From Arbacia lixula (lineage: Eukaryota; Echinodermata; Echinoidea; Arbacioida; Arbaciidae): a stretch of DNA of 64,000 nt. Of the stretch, positions 49,288 to 57,802 are shown one piece after another. The stretch is taken from the NCBI GenBank assembly GCA_963669155.1, contig OZ022581.1:14593835-14657834 (forward strand). Reading direction: 5' to 3'. Under the pieces are notes generated by a model that saw nothing but the letters and a program-made list of their open reading frames with translations, was not told the DNA's origin and searched no databases. A program made the position numbers and the translations under genes. Position 1 is the first letter of the stretch. Every line of letters begins with the position of its first letter.

Positions 49288-49459
49288 TGACGTCGCGCTA
49301 AGTTTAAACTATGACGTCATGGGTTGTTGACACGCGTGATGACGTCATAAGGACGAGTCGAGACACGTTATGAAGGATGTGTGAAGAATGATAGAAAATG
49401 GGTAGTATCGGACGTGTTAAGACACGAAATACGGAGAAAGCGTCGTTGCGATGACGTCA
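49288..49459. promoter_or_regulatory. Cluster of TGACGTCA (CRE/ATF-type) palindromes
   Basis: Perfect TGACGTCA lies at 49,312-49,319, 49,340-49,347 and 49,452-49,459, with a one-mismatch TGACGTCG at 49,288-49,295. These are within 260 bp upstream of the first plus-strand gene. TGACGTCA is the consensus bound by CREB/ATF bZIP factors, so host bZIP control of the left promoter is a reasonable inference. Confidence 0.55.
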
Positions 49460-49540
49460 TGACCAAATGTGATTCAAACCCGTACATAAAAAGCGTTCGC
49501 GTTGAACGTCGTCATATCATATCTAGACCGGCTCCACAAC

Positions 49541-49975
49541 ATGTCTCAAAACGATTTAGACTGGTGCAAGGAAATGGAGATCACAGTAGGGAAAGTAGAC
49601 CTACTAATGTTAACCGAATACCTTACTCTTATCGAAACTTTGAAGAGTATAACAGAACTACCCGACGGTCCTGAAGGTTTGGGGTTAGACGACCCACAGG
49701 CCAAAGTATGGCAAGCGGTTCAACATCTCGACCCACAGAAGGTGGATCGATTCTACCCCCACTGCGCCAGGGTAATGTGGATGAATCCAGAGCTGGTGGA
49801 TTGCAAGTTCTACCTGGAGTACCTCAAGTTCATCTTGAAGGGAGAGACGGTGGAAGACTTGGAACGGAGACGGCTGAGAATCGCCCAACATCTGGAAGGG
49901 CTGGAAGCCGCGGTTCAGCTGGTCTACCGTGCCATGAACGTAGAGACAGTTGTGCAGCTACGAAATCTTCAGTAG
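49541..49975 (+). CDS. Polinton helical protein of unknown function
   Basis: 144 residues starting MSQNDLDWCKEME; this ATG is preferred over the in-frame ATG at 49,502 because the protein-like composition begins here. The sequence looks all-helical and acidic, with Trp/Leu-rich segments and a likely amphipathic helix near the C-terminus (VEDLERRRLRIAQHLEGLEA). No catalytic motif is seen. It is the first gene from the left end, downstream of the CRE-like cluster, and it overlaps the next reading frame, which is in the -1 frame. It may be a host-interaction protein or the N-terminal half of a frameshifted product. I do not recognise the family. Confidence 0.6.
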   Translation: MSQNDLDWCKEMEITVGKVDLLMLTEYLTLIETLKSITELPDGPEGLGLDDPQAKVWQAVQHLDPQKVDRFYPHCARVMWMNPELVDCKFYLEYLKFILKGETVEDLERRRLRIAQHLEGLEAAVQLVYRAMNVETVVQLRNLQ

Positions 49976-50430
49976 ACGATGTACTCGCGACGATCGTACA
50001 GAAGCTCTGCGCAGATTACAGCGAGAAAGATGCATCGTGGATCCTTCAACAATGTCAACTTACAAATAACAATAAAGTAATGGATATGTTTCCGAACGAT
50101 TGTTTAAACGAGGAGGATGACCTGGATCTGCACGTTGACATCGTATTGTCAAACTGTATCGTAAGCAGAGATCATCCAAATGTAGTACCCAGAGCCATGG
50201 TCGCGACGTGTTACTTCGCTAGATTATACGAGGTATCCAGTATCACCGATGCTAAGAAAGACAAACTACTGGCCAGCTGTGTCGCGGGACTATTAAAATA
50301 CAGAGTGCCTTGGTTACAGAATCGCAAGTGTAAGATACGCAAAGGGACTGCAGCATTTCTCCATACGTGCGTGTATGTGTTGTTCCATGTATACACTCAA
50401 GATGTAAATAGATTATGTTGTCTTAGATGA
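49946..50430 (+). CDS. Candidate Bcl-2-like protein (start codon unclear)
   Basis: The protein-like part of this frame begins near SSVDDVLATIVQKL (~49,960) and ends at the stop at 50,428-50,430. It has no ATG near its start: the in-frame ATGs are at 49,708, deep in the antecedent gene, and at 50,081. It has helical segments arranged as in Bcl-2 proteins: a helix VPRAMVATCYFARLYEV in the BH1 place, a helix KLLASCVAGLLKY, then VPWLQNRKC in the BH2 place, and a hydrophobic C-terminal helix (FLHTCVYVLFHVY). Adintoviruses have been reported to carry Bcl-2 homologues, which block host apoptosis. The call is from pattern only. An AATAAA poly(A) signal lies at ~50,454. It may be expressed by -1 frameshifting, splicing, or from the ATG at 50,081. 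Confidence 0.45.
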
Positions 50431-50516
50431 ATGTCATAAATTGATACGAATGATAATAAAATGATCGTTGAATACATACATTAGTGTCTTGAAGGTCATT
50501 ATTGTTTCTTGATCTT

Positions 50517-50523
50517 TATAAAA
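50517..50523 (+). promoter_or_regulatory. TATA box of the integrase gene
   Basis: TATAAAA lies inside the upstream extension of the integrase frame. With transcription starting 25-30 bp downstream, the ATGs at 50,509 and 50,542 would be excluded or at the cap, so 50,587 becomes the first usable start. Confidence 0.55.
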
Positions 50524-50586
50524 TGCGCGTACGTGAGAGGTATGAGTCATTTTCGTGCGAGGCTGTCCGTGAAAGGAGATGCGAGG

Positions 50587-51672
50587 ATGTCGATGCAAAA
50601 GGTTTTAAAAGCTATATACTACGATAACAGTCATCCAGCTAGTTTTGGTGGTGTGAATAAACTATGGAAAGCTGTGAAAAGTGAAGGGTACGATAGCGTG
50701 AAGCGTGCGCAGGTTCAAAAGTGGTTGATGAGTCAAGATACGTACACGTTGCATAAACCATTGAGAAAACATTTCAAGTTGAATGTTGTGAGAGTGCATG
50801 GTATTGATGACAATTGGGAAGCCGACCTAGTTGATGTGCAAAATTTGAGCAAATATAACGATGGTTACCGGTATTTACTGACGTGTATAGACGTACTGTC
50901 GAAATATGCGTGGGTAGTTCCCTCCAAGAGTAAATCTTCAGACGCTATTGTTAAGGCATTTGAAAAAATCCTAAAAGAACATAGAGTACCTGTAAAGCTG
51001 CACACGGACAAAGGAAGTGAATTTATGAATAAAACGTTTCAGAAATATCTACAAACAAAAAACATAAATTTCTTCACCACTGAAAACGAGACCAAGGCAT
51101 GTATCGTCGAAAGATTTAACAGGACTCTACGCACTAAAATGTGGCGGTACTTTACATTTCAAAATACGTACAGATACATCGACGTATTGCCAACGTTGGT
51201 TACAAATTACAACGATTCTGTGCATTCAAGTATTGGAATGAGACCGAGCGAAGTAACTATTGATAATCAAAAACAAGCTTTAGATACCCTGTACGGTCAA
51301 AGAAAAATCAATGGAAAGAAAGCTTTTAAATTTAACAAGGGTGATCAAGTTCGAATAAGTAAAGCAAAGATGAGGTTTGAAAAGGGTTACGAGCCTAATT
51401 GGTCCGAAGAGATTTTCACGATTAGCCGATGTATTAATAGAAGAATACCCGTATACAAACTGAAGGATTACAACGATGAAGAGTTACGAGGGACCTTTTA
51501 CGAACACGAACTTCAAAAGGTGACGAAGCACAAATTATCGACTTACCCCGTTGAAAAGGTGTTGCGCACGCGCAAGCGGAAAGGGAAGAGAGAATATCTG
51601 GTGAGGTGGAAAGGGTATGGGGAAGAATTTGACAGCTGGGTTGGTCATGTAGGTGATATTGAAAAACGATAA
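50587..51672 (+). CDS. Polinton integrase (DDE, chromodomain)
   Basis: Retroviral-type integrase that inserts the element's DNA into host chromatin. The open frame reaches up to 50,509 (387 codons). I choose ATG 50,587, 361 residues, because of the TATA box at 50,517. Numbering from 50,509: the catalytic core has D106 (WEADLVDV), D167 (LHTDKGSEF) and E201 (VERFNRTL), a D-x33-E spacing in the last pair. An SH3-like basic region follows (~270-340), then a chromodomain at ~346-382 (YPVEKVLR, EYLVRWKGY, SWV) that would bind methylated histone tails and steer insertion. No HHCC zinc finger is visible at the N-terminus. All catalytic residues are present. The next gene starts 64 bp downstream. Confidence 0.92.
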   Translation: MSMQKVLKAIYYDNSHPASFGGVNKLWKAVKSEGYDSVKRAQVQKWLMSQDTYTLHKPLRKHFKLNVVRVHGIDDNWEADLVDVQNLSKYNDGYRYLLTCIDVLSKYAWVVPSKSKSSDAIVKAFEKILKEHRVPVKLHTDKGSEFMNKTFQKYLQTKNINFFTTENETKACIVERFNRTLRTKMWRYFTFQNTYRYIDVLPTLVTNYNDSVHSSIGMRPSEVTIDNQKQALDTLYGQRKINGKKAFKFNKGDQVRISKAKMRFEKGYEPNWSEEIFTISRCINRRIPVYKLKDYNDEELRGTFYEHELQKVTKHKLSTYPVEKVLRTRKRKGKREYLVRWKGYGEEFDSWVGHVGDIEKR

Positions 51673-51736
51673 AACTGGTTTCATAAAGAATATTTATTCA
51701 TAACAAGTTTGAACGAGACATTGACGTGTATCCATC

Positions 51737-52501
51737 ATGGCCTCCCAATTCTACGTCACCCTACCTAGTAATAGCTCGATGCGTTACTTTCCAGATAACA
51801 AAACGTGCCGTTTTACCACGAAGCTCCACACGCCTATATCTTTAACCGATGACTACGAGGTCGGTTTGGCTGAAATTCAATATCAATGTACATGGTACAA
51901 TATACGAAAAGATAATAACGTATTAACCGTGTACAATCCAAATACGGAAACGGATGGTGTACCTCTCATGCGCAAAATAGAGATAACGCGGGGTTACTAC
52001 TACAATGGGGAGGATTTGGTAGACGTTATCAACGAGTGTATGGATGACGAGACGCGTAGAAGCGTCAAGTTCTTCTACAAGAAAGCCTCGAGAAAGTGCG
52101 TCATTCGACTCGATGATAACGTCGGGGTGATTATACCGTATAACCTGGCGATGATGTTAGGTTTCGAAGGTGAATGCCATATTACTGAGACGACGGAAAG
52201 TCCAATGCCCGCAGACGTACATATGCATTTTCATACATTTTATGTGTATTCGGATATAGTACAATTTCAAAACGTGGGTGATACGTCGGTACCTCTTTTA
52301 AGACCTGTAGCGGTTGTACCGCGCAAAGAGAAAGATAATATCGTGAATACTTACAATACTCCTCACTACAGACCTCTTAAACTTCACAAGTTTGAAACTA
52401 TTGACATTATATTAACCATTGAAACGGGTGAACCCGTACCATTCGAAAGAGGTAGGGTGATCGTAACACTTCATTTTAGAGAACGTTCTTCTCCACTGTA
52501 A
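51737..52501 (+). CDS. Polinton minor capsid (penton-like) protein
   Basis: 254 residues starting MASQFYVTLPSNSSMRYFPD. The opening pattern (FYVTLPSN, then a Tyr/Phe-Pro-Asp-Asn segment, then DDYEVGLAEIQY) is a recurrent signature of the Polinton penton-like protein, a single jelly-roll that forms capsid vertices. Its beta-rich composition fits, and no enzymatic motif is present. It lies between integrase and core-like gene in the usual morphogenesis block, with 64 bp before and 21 bp after, suggesting shared or closely stacked promoters. Confidence 0.85.
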   Translation: MASQFYVTLPSNSSMRYFPDNKTCRFTTKLHTPISLTDDYEVGLAEIQYQCTWYNIRKDNNVLTVYNPNTETDGVPLMRKIEITRGYYYNGEDLVDVINECMDDETRRSVKFFYKKASRKCVIRLDDNVGVIIPYNLAMMLGFEGECHITETTESPMPADVHMHFHTFYVYSDIVQFQNVGDTSVPLLRPVAVVPRKEKDNIVNTYNTPHYRPLKLHKFETIDIILTIETGEPVPFERGRVIVTLHFRERSSPL

Positions 52502-52522
52502 TAAGTACCTCCAATCGCTACA

Positions 52523-52981
52523 ATGTATACCGTCCCGAGGTCGAAAAATATCAAAATATATCATCATCAGATGGGGTATGGTCTTCCTGTATTTAGAGGA
52601 GCGTCTATGCAGAGAGGCCACGGTCTAGGGAGTTTAGTGAAAGGACTTTTTCGCGCCGCGTCGCCGTTTCTTAAGAAGGGCGCGGTCGCTTTGGGAAAAG
52701 AAGCGATGAACACGGGTCTAAACATTATGCAAGACACCCTCAACGGGCAGAATTTGAAAACAGCTGTTAAGAAAAATGTGTCGAGAACCGGTAAACGGTT
52801 GGCATCTCACGCGATGATGGGTGTTAGAAATCAAGTGATGAAAACATCTAGTCAGCGAGGAGGGGCACGGTTTCTTGTCGTAAGAAACGTTAAAAGAAAG
52901 AGGCAAGGAAGAAAAAGCACCATTCGTCGAAAAGCTCACCGTGCGGTAAGATCTCACCGAGGAGACATATTCGATCAATAA
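52523..52981 (+). CDS. Polinton basic core-like protein
   Basis: 152 residues, strongly basic. A Gly/Leu-rich amphipathic segment (GLGSLVKGLFRAASPFLKKG, ~35-53) is followed by a Lys/Arg-rich C-terminal part (NVKRKRQGRKSTIRRKAHR, 122-140). This resembles adenoviral core or membrane-lytic precursors in composition and gene position; function is inferred as DNA condensation or membrane penetration. QRGG at 111-114 may be a protease processing site shared with other virion proteins. The stop codon overlaps an AATAAA at 52,977-52,982, a possible poly(A) signal. The major capsid gene starts 39 bp downstream. Confidence 0.7.
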   Translation: MYTVPRSKNIKIYHHQMGYGLPVFRGASMQRGHGLGSLVKGLFRAASPFLKKGAVALGKEAMNTGLNIMQDTLNGQNLKTAVKKNVSRTGKRLASHAMMGVRNQVMKTSSQRGGARFLVVRNVKRKRQGRKSTIRRKAHRAVRSHRGDIFDQ

Positions 52982-53020
52982 AACGCGTATATCCAGAATA
53001 TTACTTCTCAAAGCTTCAAT

Positions 53021-54355
53021 ATGGCTCTACTGCATGAAAATAGCGATGTCTGCTGTAAATCAGAATTGGACATCTTCACCGTACCGCACACGCAAGTGAG
53101 CATCGCAAAAGGACCATGGATAGAGTACCATCCCGTCAGTAATGTCACGGATAATAGTCCCATCGAATTTAACGTGTCCGGAACAGCCGAGGAATACGTC
53201 GATCTATCTCAGACGATGCTGCACGTAACGGCGCAAGTATTGAATGCAGATGGCACGACACTCGCTGATGATGCACCAGTGGGACCCGTCAATCTGTTCC
53301 TACCTTCTCTCTTCAGTCAAGTAGATATCATGCTGAATGAAAAACTGGTGTCGCAGCCTTCCAACACTTATCCGTACAGGGCCTATTTGGAGACATTGTT
53401 ACAATATGGAAAAGAATCAAAGGAATCTCAGTTGACCCAACAACTTTATTATAAAGATGTTGCTGGAAAAATGGATGTGGTAAATCCTCTATTGACGGGT
53501 GAAAACGCGAATGAAGCGCTCGTCAAAAGACATCAATTTATCGCGGGCAGTAAATTGCTCTCTCTGCTCGGACCTATTTACGCCGACATATTCTTTCAAG
53601 AAAGACTATTGCTACCGGGCGTGGACTTGAAAATAAAACTGAATCGAAGCAAAGATGCGTTCTGCCTGTTATCTTCAAATCCCAATGGTAAATATAAGGC
53701 AAAGATCGTATCCGCAGCCCTATACGTCAGAAGGGTGAAGGTAAATCCTAACGTGATGCTTTCCCACGCTAAGATGCTGGAAAAAGCAAACGCTAAATAC
53801 CCCGTCAATAAAGTGGATGTACGCTCATTCTCGGTACCTGCCGGAAATATGTCCGTAAATAAAGACAACCTTTTCTTGGGACAACTGCCTAACCGCGTCA
53901 TCATTGGTTTCGTTGATAACGACGCCTACAATGGGAGCTATGAAAAGAACCCTTACAACTTCAAGCATCTCGATCTAAACTACATCACCATTACTGTCGA
54001 CGGTGAGACGCTACCGATGAGACCTCTGCGACCAAGTTTCCAGGAAGGACCGGGGAAGGCTTACATTCATGCTTACAACTCTCTCTTCATGAGTACCAAC
54101 CGACTGTTTGTGGATAAGGGGTTGGATATAAATAGAGAGGAATACGCGCGAGGTTATAGTCTGTTCGCTTTTGATCTTACCCCAGACCTGTCAGATGGTT
54201 GCCACCTCAACCTTATGAAACAAGGAAATCTACGTCTAGAATTTCAGTTTGACAAACCCCTCTCCAACACCGTAAACTGTATCGTCTTTTCAGAATCACA
54301 AGGACTCATTCAGATTGACAGAAGTAGGAACGTCATTTATGATTTTCAGGTGTAA
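53021..54355 (+). CDS. Polinton major capsid protein (double jelly-roll)
   Basis: 444 residues starting MALLHENSDVCCKSELDIF. Signature segments: LFLPSLFSQVDIMLNEKLVS (~92-111), TYPYRAYLETLLQYG (~116-130), QLTQQLYYKD, and LLPGVDLKIKLNRS (~197-210). These mark the Polinton hexon-like major capsid protein, related to the family that includes nematode F54H12.2-like proteins; it assembles as trimers into an icosahedral shell. Length is slightly under or near the family's usual ~450-600. It is open from start to stop, with no internal frameshift. It is flanked by the core-like gene (39 bp) and the protease (32 bp). Confidence 0.9.
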   Translation: MALLHENSDVCCKSELDIFTVPHTQVSIAKGPWIEYHPVSNVTDNSPIEFNVSGTAEEYVDLSQTMLHVTAQVLNADGTTLADDAPVGPVNLFLPSLFSQVDIMLNEKLVSQPSNTYPYRAYLETLLQYGKESKESQLTQQLYYKDVAGKMDVVNPLLTGENANEALVKRHQFIAGSKLLSLLGPIYADIFFQERLLLPGVDLKIKLNRSKDAFCLLSSNPNGKYKAKIVSAALYVRRVKVNPNVMLSHAKMLEKANAKYPVNKVDVRSFSVPAGNMSVNKDNLFLGQLPNRVIIGFVDNDAYNGSYEKNPYNFKHLDLNYITITVDGETLPMRPLRPSFQEGPGKAYIHAYNSLFMSTNRLFVDKGLDINREEYARGYSLFAFDLTPDLSDGCHLNLMKQGNLRLEFQFDKPLSNTVNCIVFSESQGLIQIDRSRNVIYDFQV

Positions 54356-54387
54356 ACCCATAAAACTCTAACGTCATTTCAACCAAT

Positions 54388-54918
54388 ATGAATACGGGTC
54401 AAATTAACGTCGCTTTAAAAAATCACTCGTCAACCAGGCTATTCTTCCAAGGGACCTACGCCGCGGATAAACTACCTACAACGATAAAGCACGAGAAGCG
54501 TTGTTTCGTCGTAAATACAGACTCTAGCACCGAACCGGGCTCTCACTGGGTTGCTTTTTATTTTGAAAATGGAAAGGGAGATTTTTTCGACTCGTACGGA
54601 AACAAACCATCATTCTACAACCCGCGGTTTCACCGTTTCATCGAGGAAAATACCACGACGTGGAATTATAATTCTAAAAGGATCCAAGGGAATCTGTCGT
54701 CCGTCTGCGGACAATATTGTATTTACTACTTGCTGAAGCGTTGCGCCGGTTATAAAACCCGAACGTCTTTGTATCGTTTTGGGAGTGATTATGATCGAAA
54801 CGATCAGAGAATAAACGAATGGTTTAATAGAAACTTTGAAACGACATTTTCCGTCACTGATTTTGATTTTACCTTGAAACAAATTGCCCGGAGTTTTGAC
54901 GCTTTATCTGAATTGTAA
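54388..54918 (+). CDS. Polinton adenain-like cysteine protease
   Basis: 176 residues. Catalytic residues are visible in the order and spacing of the adenovirus protease (C5) family: H53 in GSHWVAFYF, D68 in FFDSYG, Q100 in KRIQG as oxyanion residue, and C107 in SSVCGQYC. It should cleave capsid and core precursors during particle maturation. It is the last gene of the plus-strand block. No clear AATAAA lies directly downstream, the nearest variant being ATTAAA at ~55,034. Confidence 0.92.
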   Translation: MNTGQINVALKNHSSTRLFFQGTYAADKLPTTIKHEKRCFVVNTDSSTEPGSHWVAFYFENGKGDFFDSYGNKPSFYNPRFHRFIEENTTTWNYNSKRIQGNLSSVCGQYCIYYLLKRCAGYKTRTSLYRFGSDYDRNDQRINEWFNRNFETTFSVTDFDFTLKQIARSFDALSEL

Positions 54919-55297
54919 TACCTTTTGAATGGGTTGAGGTGGAAGTTATAAACATAATGCTTTATATATTTTGTTATTGCGTACGTTTTGTGAATGTACA
55001 GGAAGGAAAGGGATAGGCTAAGAACAGGAGTAGGATTAAAGTTGATGTAACATGATTTCACGTTTATGATAGGATCGTGTCTATGCAGGTTGGGAGAATT
55101 TGAAGAGAACCATCGTGTTTGTATTATGTCTGATAATTGTTTACATAGAGGGGAGAAATGAAAAGACGAGGAAGGAGGAATGGTTTGAAAGAAGGGTGGA
55201 GGGGATTGATACGTTCATAAATATTTTAAAGAATCGTTTTTACTTTTCTACATTTATCGCTCAGCCTCTTTTTCTCTAACACACACTTTGATAACCT

Positions 55298-55645
55298 CTC
55301 ATCATCTCTCTCTCTCTCTCTCTCTCCCTTTATCTCTCTCTCTCTCTCTCTCTTTCTCATTCTCTCTTTCTCATTCTCTCTTTCTCATTCTCTCTTTCTC
55401 ATTGTCACTGCCTCATTCACTCTCTCTTTCTCTTTCTCATTCTCCCTCACTCATTCTCTCTCTTTCACATTCTCTCTCTTTCTCATTGTCACTGACTCAT
55501 TCACTCTCTCTTTCTCTTTCTCATTCACCCTCACTCATTCTCTCTGTTTCTCATCCTCTCTCTTTCTCATTCTTTCTCTCTCTTCCTCATTCTCTTTCTC
55601 TTTCTCATTCTCTCTCTTTCTCATTTTCTCTCACACATTCTTTCT
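55298..55645. repeat. (TC)n / TTTCTCATTCTCTC minisatellite in the Polinton
   Basis: TC runs alternate with CTCATTCTCTCTTT units over ~350 bp. The resulting Ser/Leu frame is not a gene. Confidence 0.9.
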
Positions 55646-56095
55646 CTTATTCTATTCCAATAATTGGCACGCTTCACCAGCATTTTCTCGTTATATCAAG
55701 GTACAACTGTATAAAGAAACTTTCACGACTTATTGATGATATTGTAATAATTTAATTTGTGCATGTCATTGTTTACGTATTAAATGTCTCCGTTCAAACG
55801 CTAAATTATGATCTTCGTTGTGTTTCTTTCGTCTCAAAGTTTCGTTACGATATTAACATAAGATACACTATGAATAAACATTGAGAAATTCAACCCATCA
55901 CCACATAAAAAGAATCAAATTCAAACCGAAATGGAAGTATTTACGAAACTAAGTAACGTTGAAACGTTACTCCAGAAACCGATGTCAGAACAACCGCGAT
56001 AATAAAACCAAACGCGGTAGAAAAATGTAATGAATGACTTACGAAATAAATCAAATAGTTAAACGATGTTCTAAACTCAACTAAAATTAATCATT

Positions 56096-56490
56096 AAACA
56101 AAAAACAGTCGAATCAATGTACGCTAAGAATACCTTTAATGGTAAACGACGTTTTGAAGCAATGTTAATGATAGGGAAAATATACGTACATTAAAAGCTA
56201 AATACGCAATTTCCCCGTTTTGTCGTTTCGTCGTTTGGCCATTTGGCCGTTTGGCCGTTTGGCCTTTTTATAACTAAAAATATATGACATAATACGTAAT
56301 ATATAAACAAAAAACAGTCGAATCAATGTACAATAAGAATACCGTTAATAGTAAACGACATTTTGAAGCAAAATCAATAAGGAAAATATACGAACTTCAA
56401 AATCTAACTACCCTATCCCCCCGTTTGGTCATTTCGTCATTTGGCCGTTTGGCCATTTTATATCTAAAAATATATGACATAATAGGCGTA
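56096..56490. repeat. Two-copy ~209-bp direct repeat ending in CGTTTGGCC microrepeats
   Basis: AAACAAAAAACAGTCGAATC starts each unit (56,096 and 56,305). Each unit ends with several GTTTGGCC(A/G)TTT motifs, then ATATATGACATAATA. The second unit is slightly shorter. Divergence is moderate (about 15-20% by eye). Confidence 0.85.
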
Positions 56491-56616
56491 TTTTTTTAAA
56501 TATTGTTTCGCGGTGAACGTGTCTACACATATGTAAAGAGAGGGTTGGAGACACTGAACTAAAAATAACTTTTTAGTTCAGGGGTTTGAGACTGTAACCG
56601 TACCGTTTAAGTTCGT

Positions 56617-57405
56617 TCAAAATGGAAGCCATTTTAGAGGAGGACCATTTCCACCGCGCTTTCTTCGACTTGACTTTTTACCGATAGGTGAGGGTGTTTC
56701 AATGTCATGCACGCGCTTACGTAAAACACTTCTTTCACGCGGACTGTTTGGCGGAGTCGAAAGCTGTAAATCATCGCGTTCTAGCGCTGTCTGGTCACCT
56801 CCCCGTTTCAAACGTTGAAGTTCGCTTCTCCTACGGGGGTTGCTCAGGAAAGTGTCGGGTATGTTCATCTCGGCCAATTTACGTATAAATTGTTCGGTAC
56901 CCGTTGGTAAGTAACCTCGGCGTTCGCGAAACATGTCGTACATCAAGTCAGATATGCTGCTACCGCGAATAGGTTGTCCGTCAATCACGAGTTGTCCCGA
57001 CGAGGTCCACCCGACAGCAGAATTAGATTTAAGTTTTTGTAAAAGTTGTTCCGCTCTTTTGCTGTATGAGTTGGGGACGTGTTGTATAATTTCCCGTTCA
57101 ACCGGATCGTCAACCACGACGTTTTGATTTTCACCCGCCGTAGCCTGGTTCGTCACACCGTTCGACTCCTCACGTATTTCGATGGGAACGGGTTTCTTGA
57201 CAGAGTCCGTTGTTTTGAGATAGTTCTGGAGGGATTGCGAATAAAGTAACGCTTTATCGTGGGCGTTTAGATCACCTCGATCGAGAATCCGGCGCATCTC
57301 ATCATCCAGATCGTGTATTTGTTGGGCTATAGGTTGCGCGGAAGTGTTCTGTAGATTCTGCAAAACGTTCGAAGGAACGAGAACCATCTTACGCGTATAC
57401 TCCAT
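56617..57405 (-). CDS. Conserved Polinton protein, unknown function (virion candidate)
   Basis: 262 residues starting MEYTRKMVLVPSNVLQNLQ. The middle has the recurrent Polinton pattern VPNSYSKRAEQLLQKLKSN, then GWTSSGQLVIDGQPI and SSISDLMYDMFR (~110-160). The C-terminus is basic and disordered, with KRGG at 200-203 and again at 249-252. I recognise it as a common Polinton companion gene but know of no defined role. It lies 17 bp after the 113-residue gene, last in the minus-strand block, next to ATPase and structural genes, so a packaging or core function is plausible. Confidence 0.65.
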   Translation of the reverse strand: MEYTRKMVLVPSNVLQNLQNTSAQPIAQQIHDLDDEMRRILDRGDLNAHDKALLYSQSLQNYLKTTDSVKKPVPIEIREESNGVTNQATAGENQNVVVDDPVEREIIQHVPNSYSKRAEQLLQKLKSNSAVGWTSSGQLVIDGQPIRGSSISDLMYDMFRERRGYLPTGTEQFIRKLAEMNIPDTFLSNPRRRSELQRLKRGGDQTALERDDLQLSTPPNSPRERSVLRKRVHDIETPSPIGKKSSRRKRGGNGPPLKWLPF

Positions 57406-57422
57406 GTTGACGAGGCGCTATC

Positions 57423-57764
57423 TTACGACTTTGGTTTTAACAAGTTCGATAGAGCGCCGATAGCTGGAACAACGAGTCGCATGAGAAGAGGAAGGAAACC
57501 TCCCCGCTGCGTGATGAGCCTCTTTCGTTCTTTCAGCGATGTTCTTCTGTCGGAAATCTTACGTAAACCATGTTTGTGTTTGGAGAGGTTCTTTTTCTGC
57601 GAAGATGACAGTTTAATGTTACCTCTCACCACGTTCACGGCACACTCGCAAATGGCGTTGATCAGTCCAGAGTCAGCAGTCTTAAGAATTAACTTTCGTT
57701 GTTTCGGAGTACAGTGAGCCAACGTCTTCAGGAGAACCGCGTGAGTCTTTACAAGGCGCGTCAT
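57423..57764 (-). CDS. Conserved small basic Polinton protein with hydrophobic C-terminus
   Basis: 113 residues starting MTRLVKTHAVLLKTLAHCTP. A basic helical region (LILKTADSGLINAICECAVN, then LSSSQKKNLSKHKHGLR) leads to QRGGFLP at 86-92 and a hydrophobic segment LLMRLVVPAIGALSNLL (93-109). This layout recurs in Polintons and recalls a membrane-active peptide held behind a protease-cleavable RGG site; that reading is an inference. It is separated by 17 bp and 38 bp from its neighbours. Confidence 0.65.
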   Translation of the reverse strand: MTRLVKTHAVLLKTLAHCTPKQRKLILKTADSGLINAICECAVNVVRGNIKLSSSQKKNLSKHKHGLRKISDRRTSLKERKRLITQRGGFLPLLMRLVVPAIGALSNLLKPKS

Positions 57765-57802
57765 ATTGAAGGAATAATGAAAGATGATGCGTGCATGACA
57801 TT

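Larger units (their letters stand above)
54919..56616. other. Intergenic region between converging Polinton gene blocks
   Basis: No gene is seen in 1.7 kb. It holds a long (TC)n stretch at 55,298-55,645 and a two-unit tandem repeat at 56,096-56,490. Transcripts of both strands should end here. Confidence 0.7.

Noticed and set aside
49381-49674. 97-codon plus-strand frame overlapping the first Polinton gene
   Set aside because: It runs through the promoter cluster, has no protein-like conservation pattern and is in a different frame from the better candidate at 49,541.
55288-55755. 155-codon Ser/Leu frame inside the Polinton
   Set aside because: Translation of a TC-rich minisatellite between converging genes.
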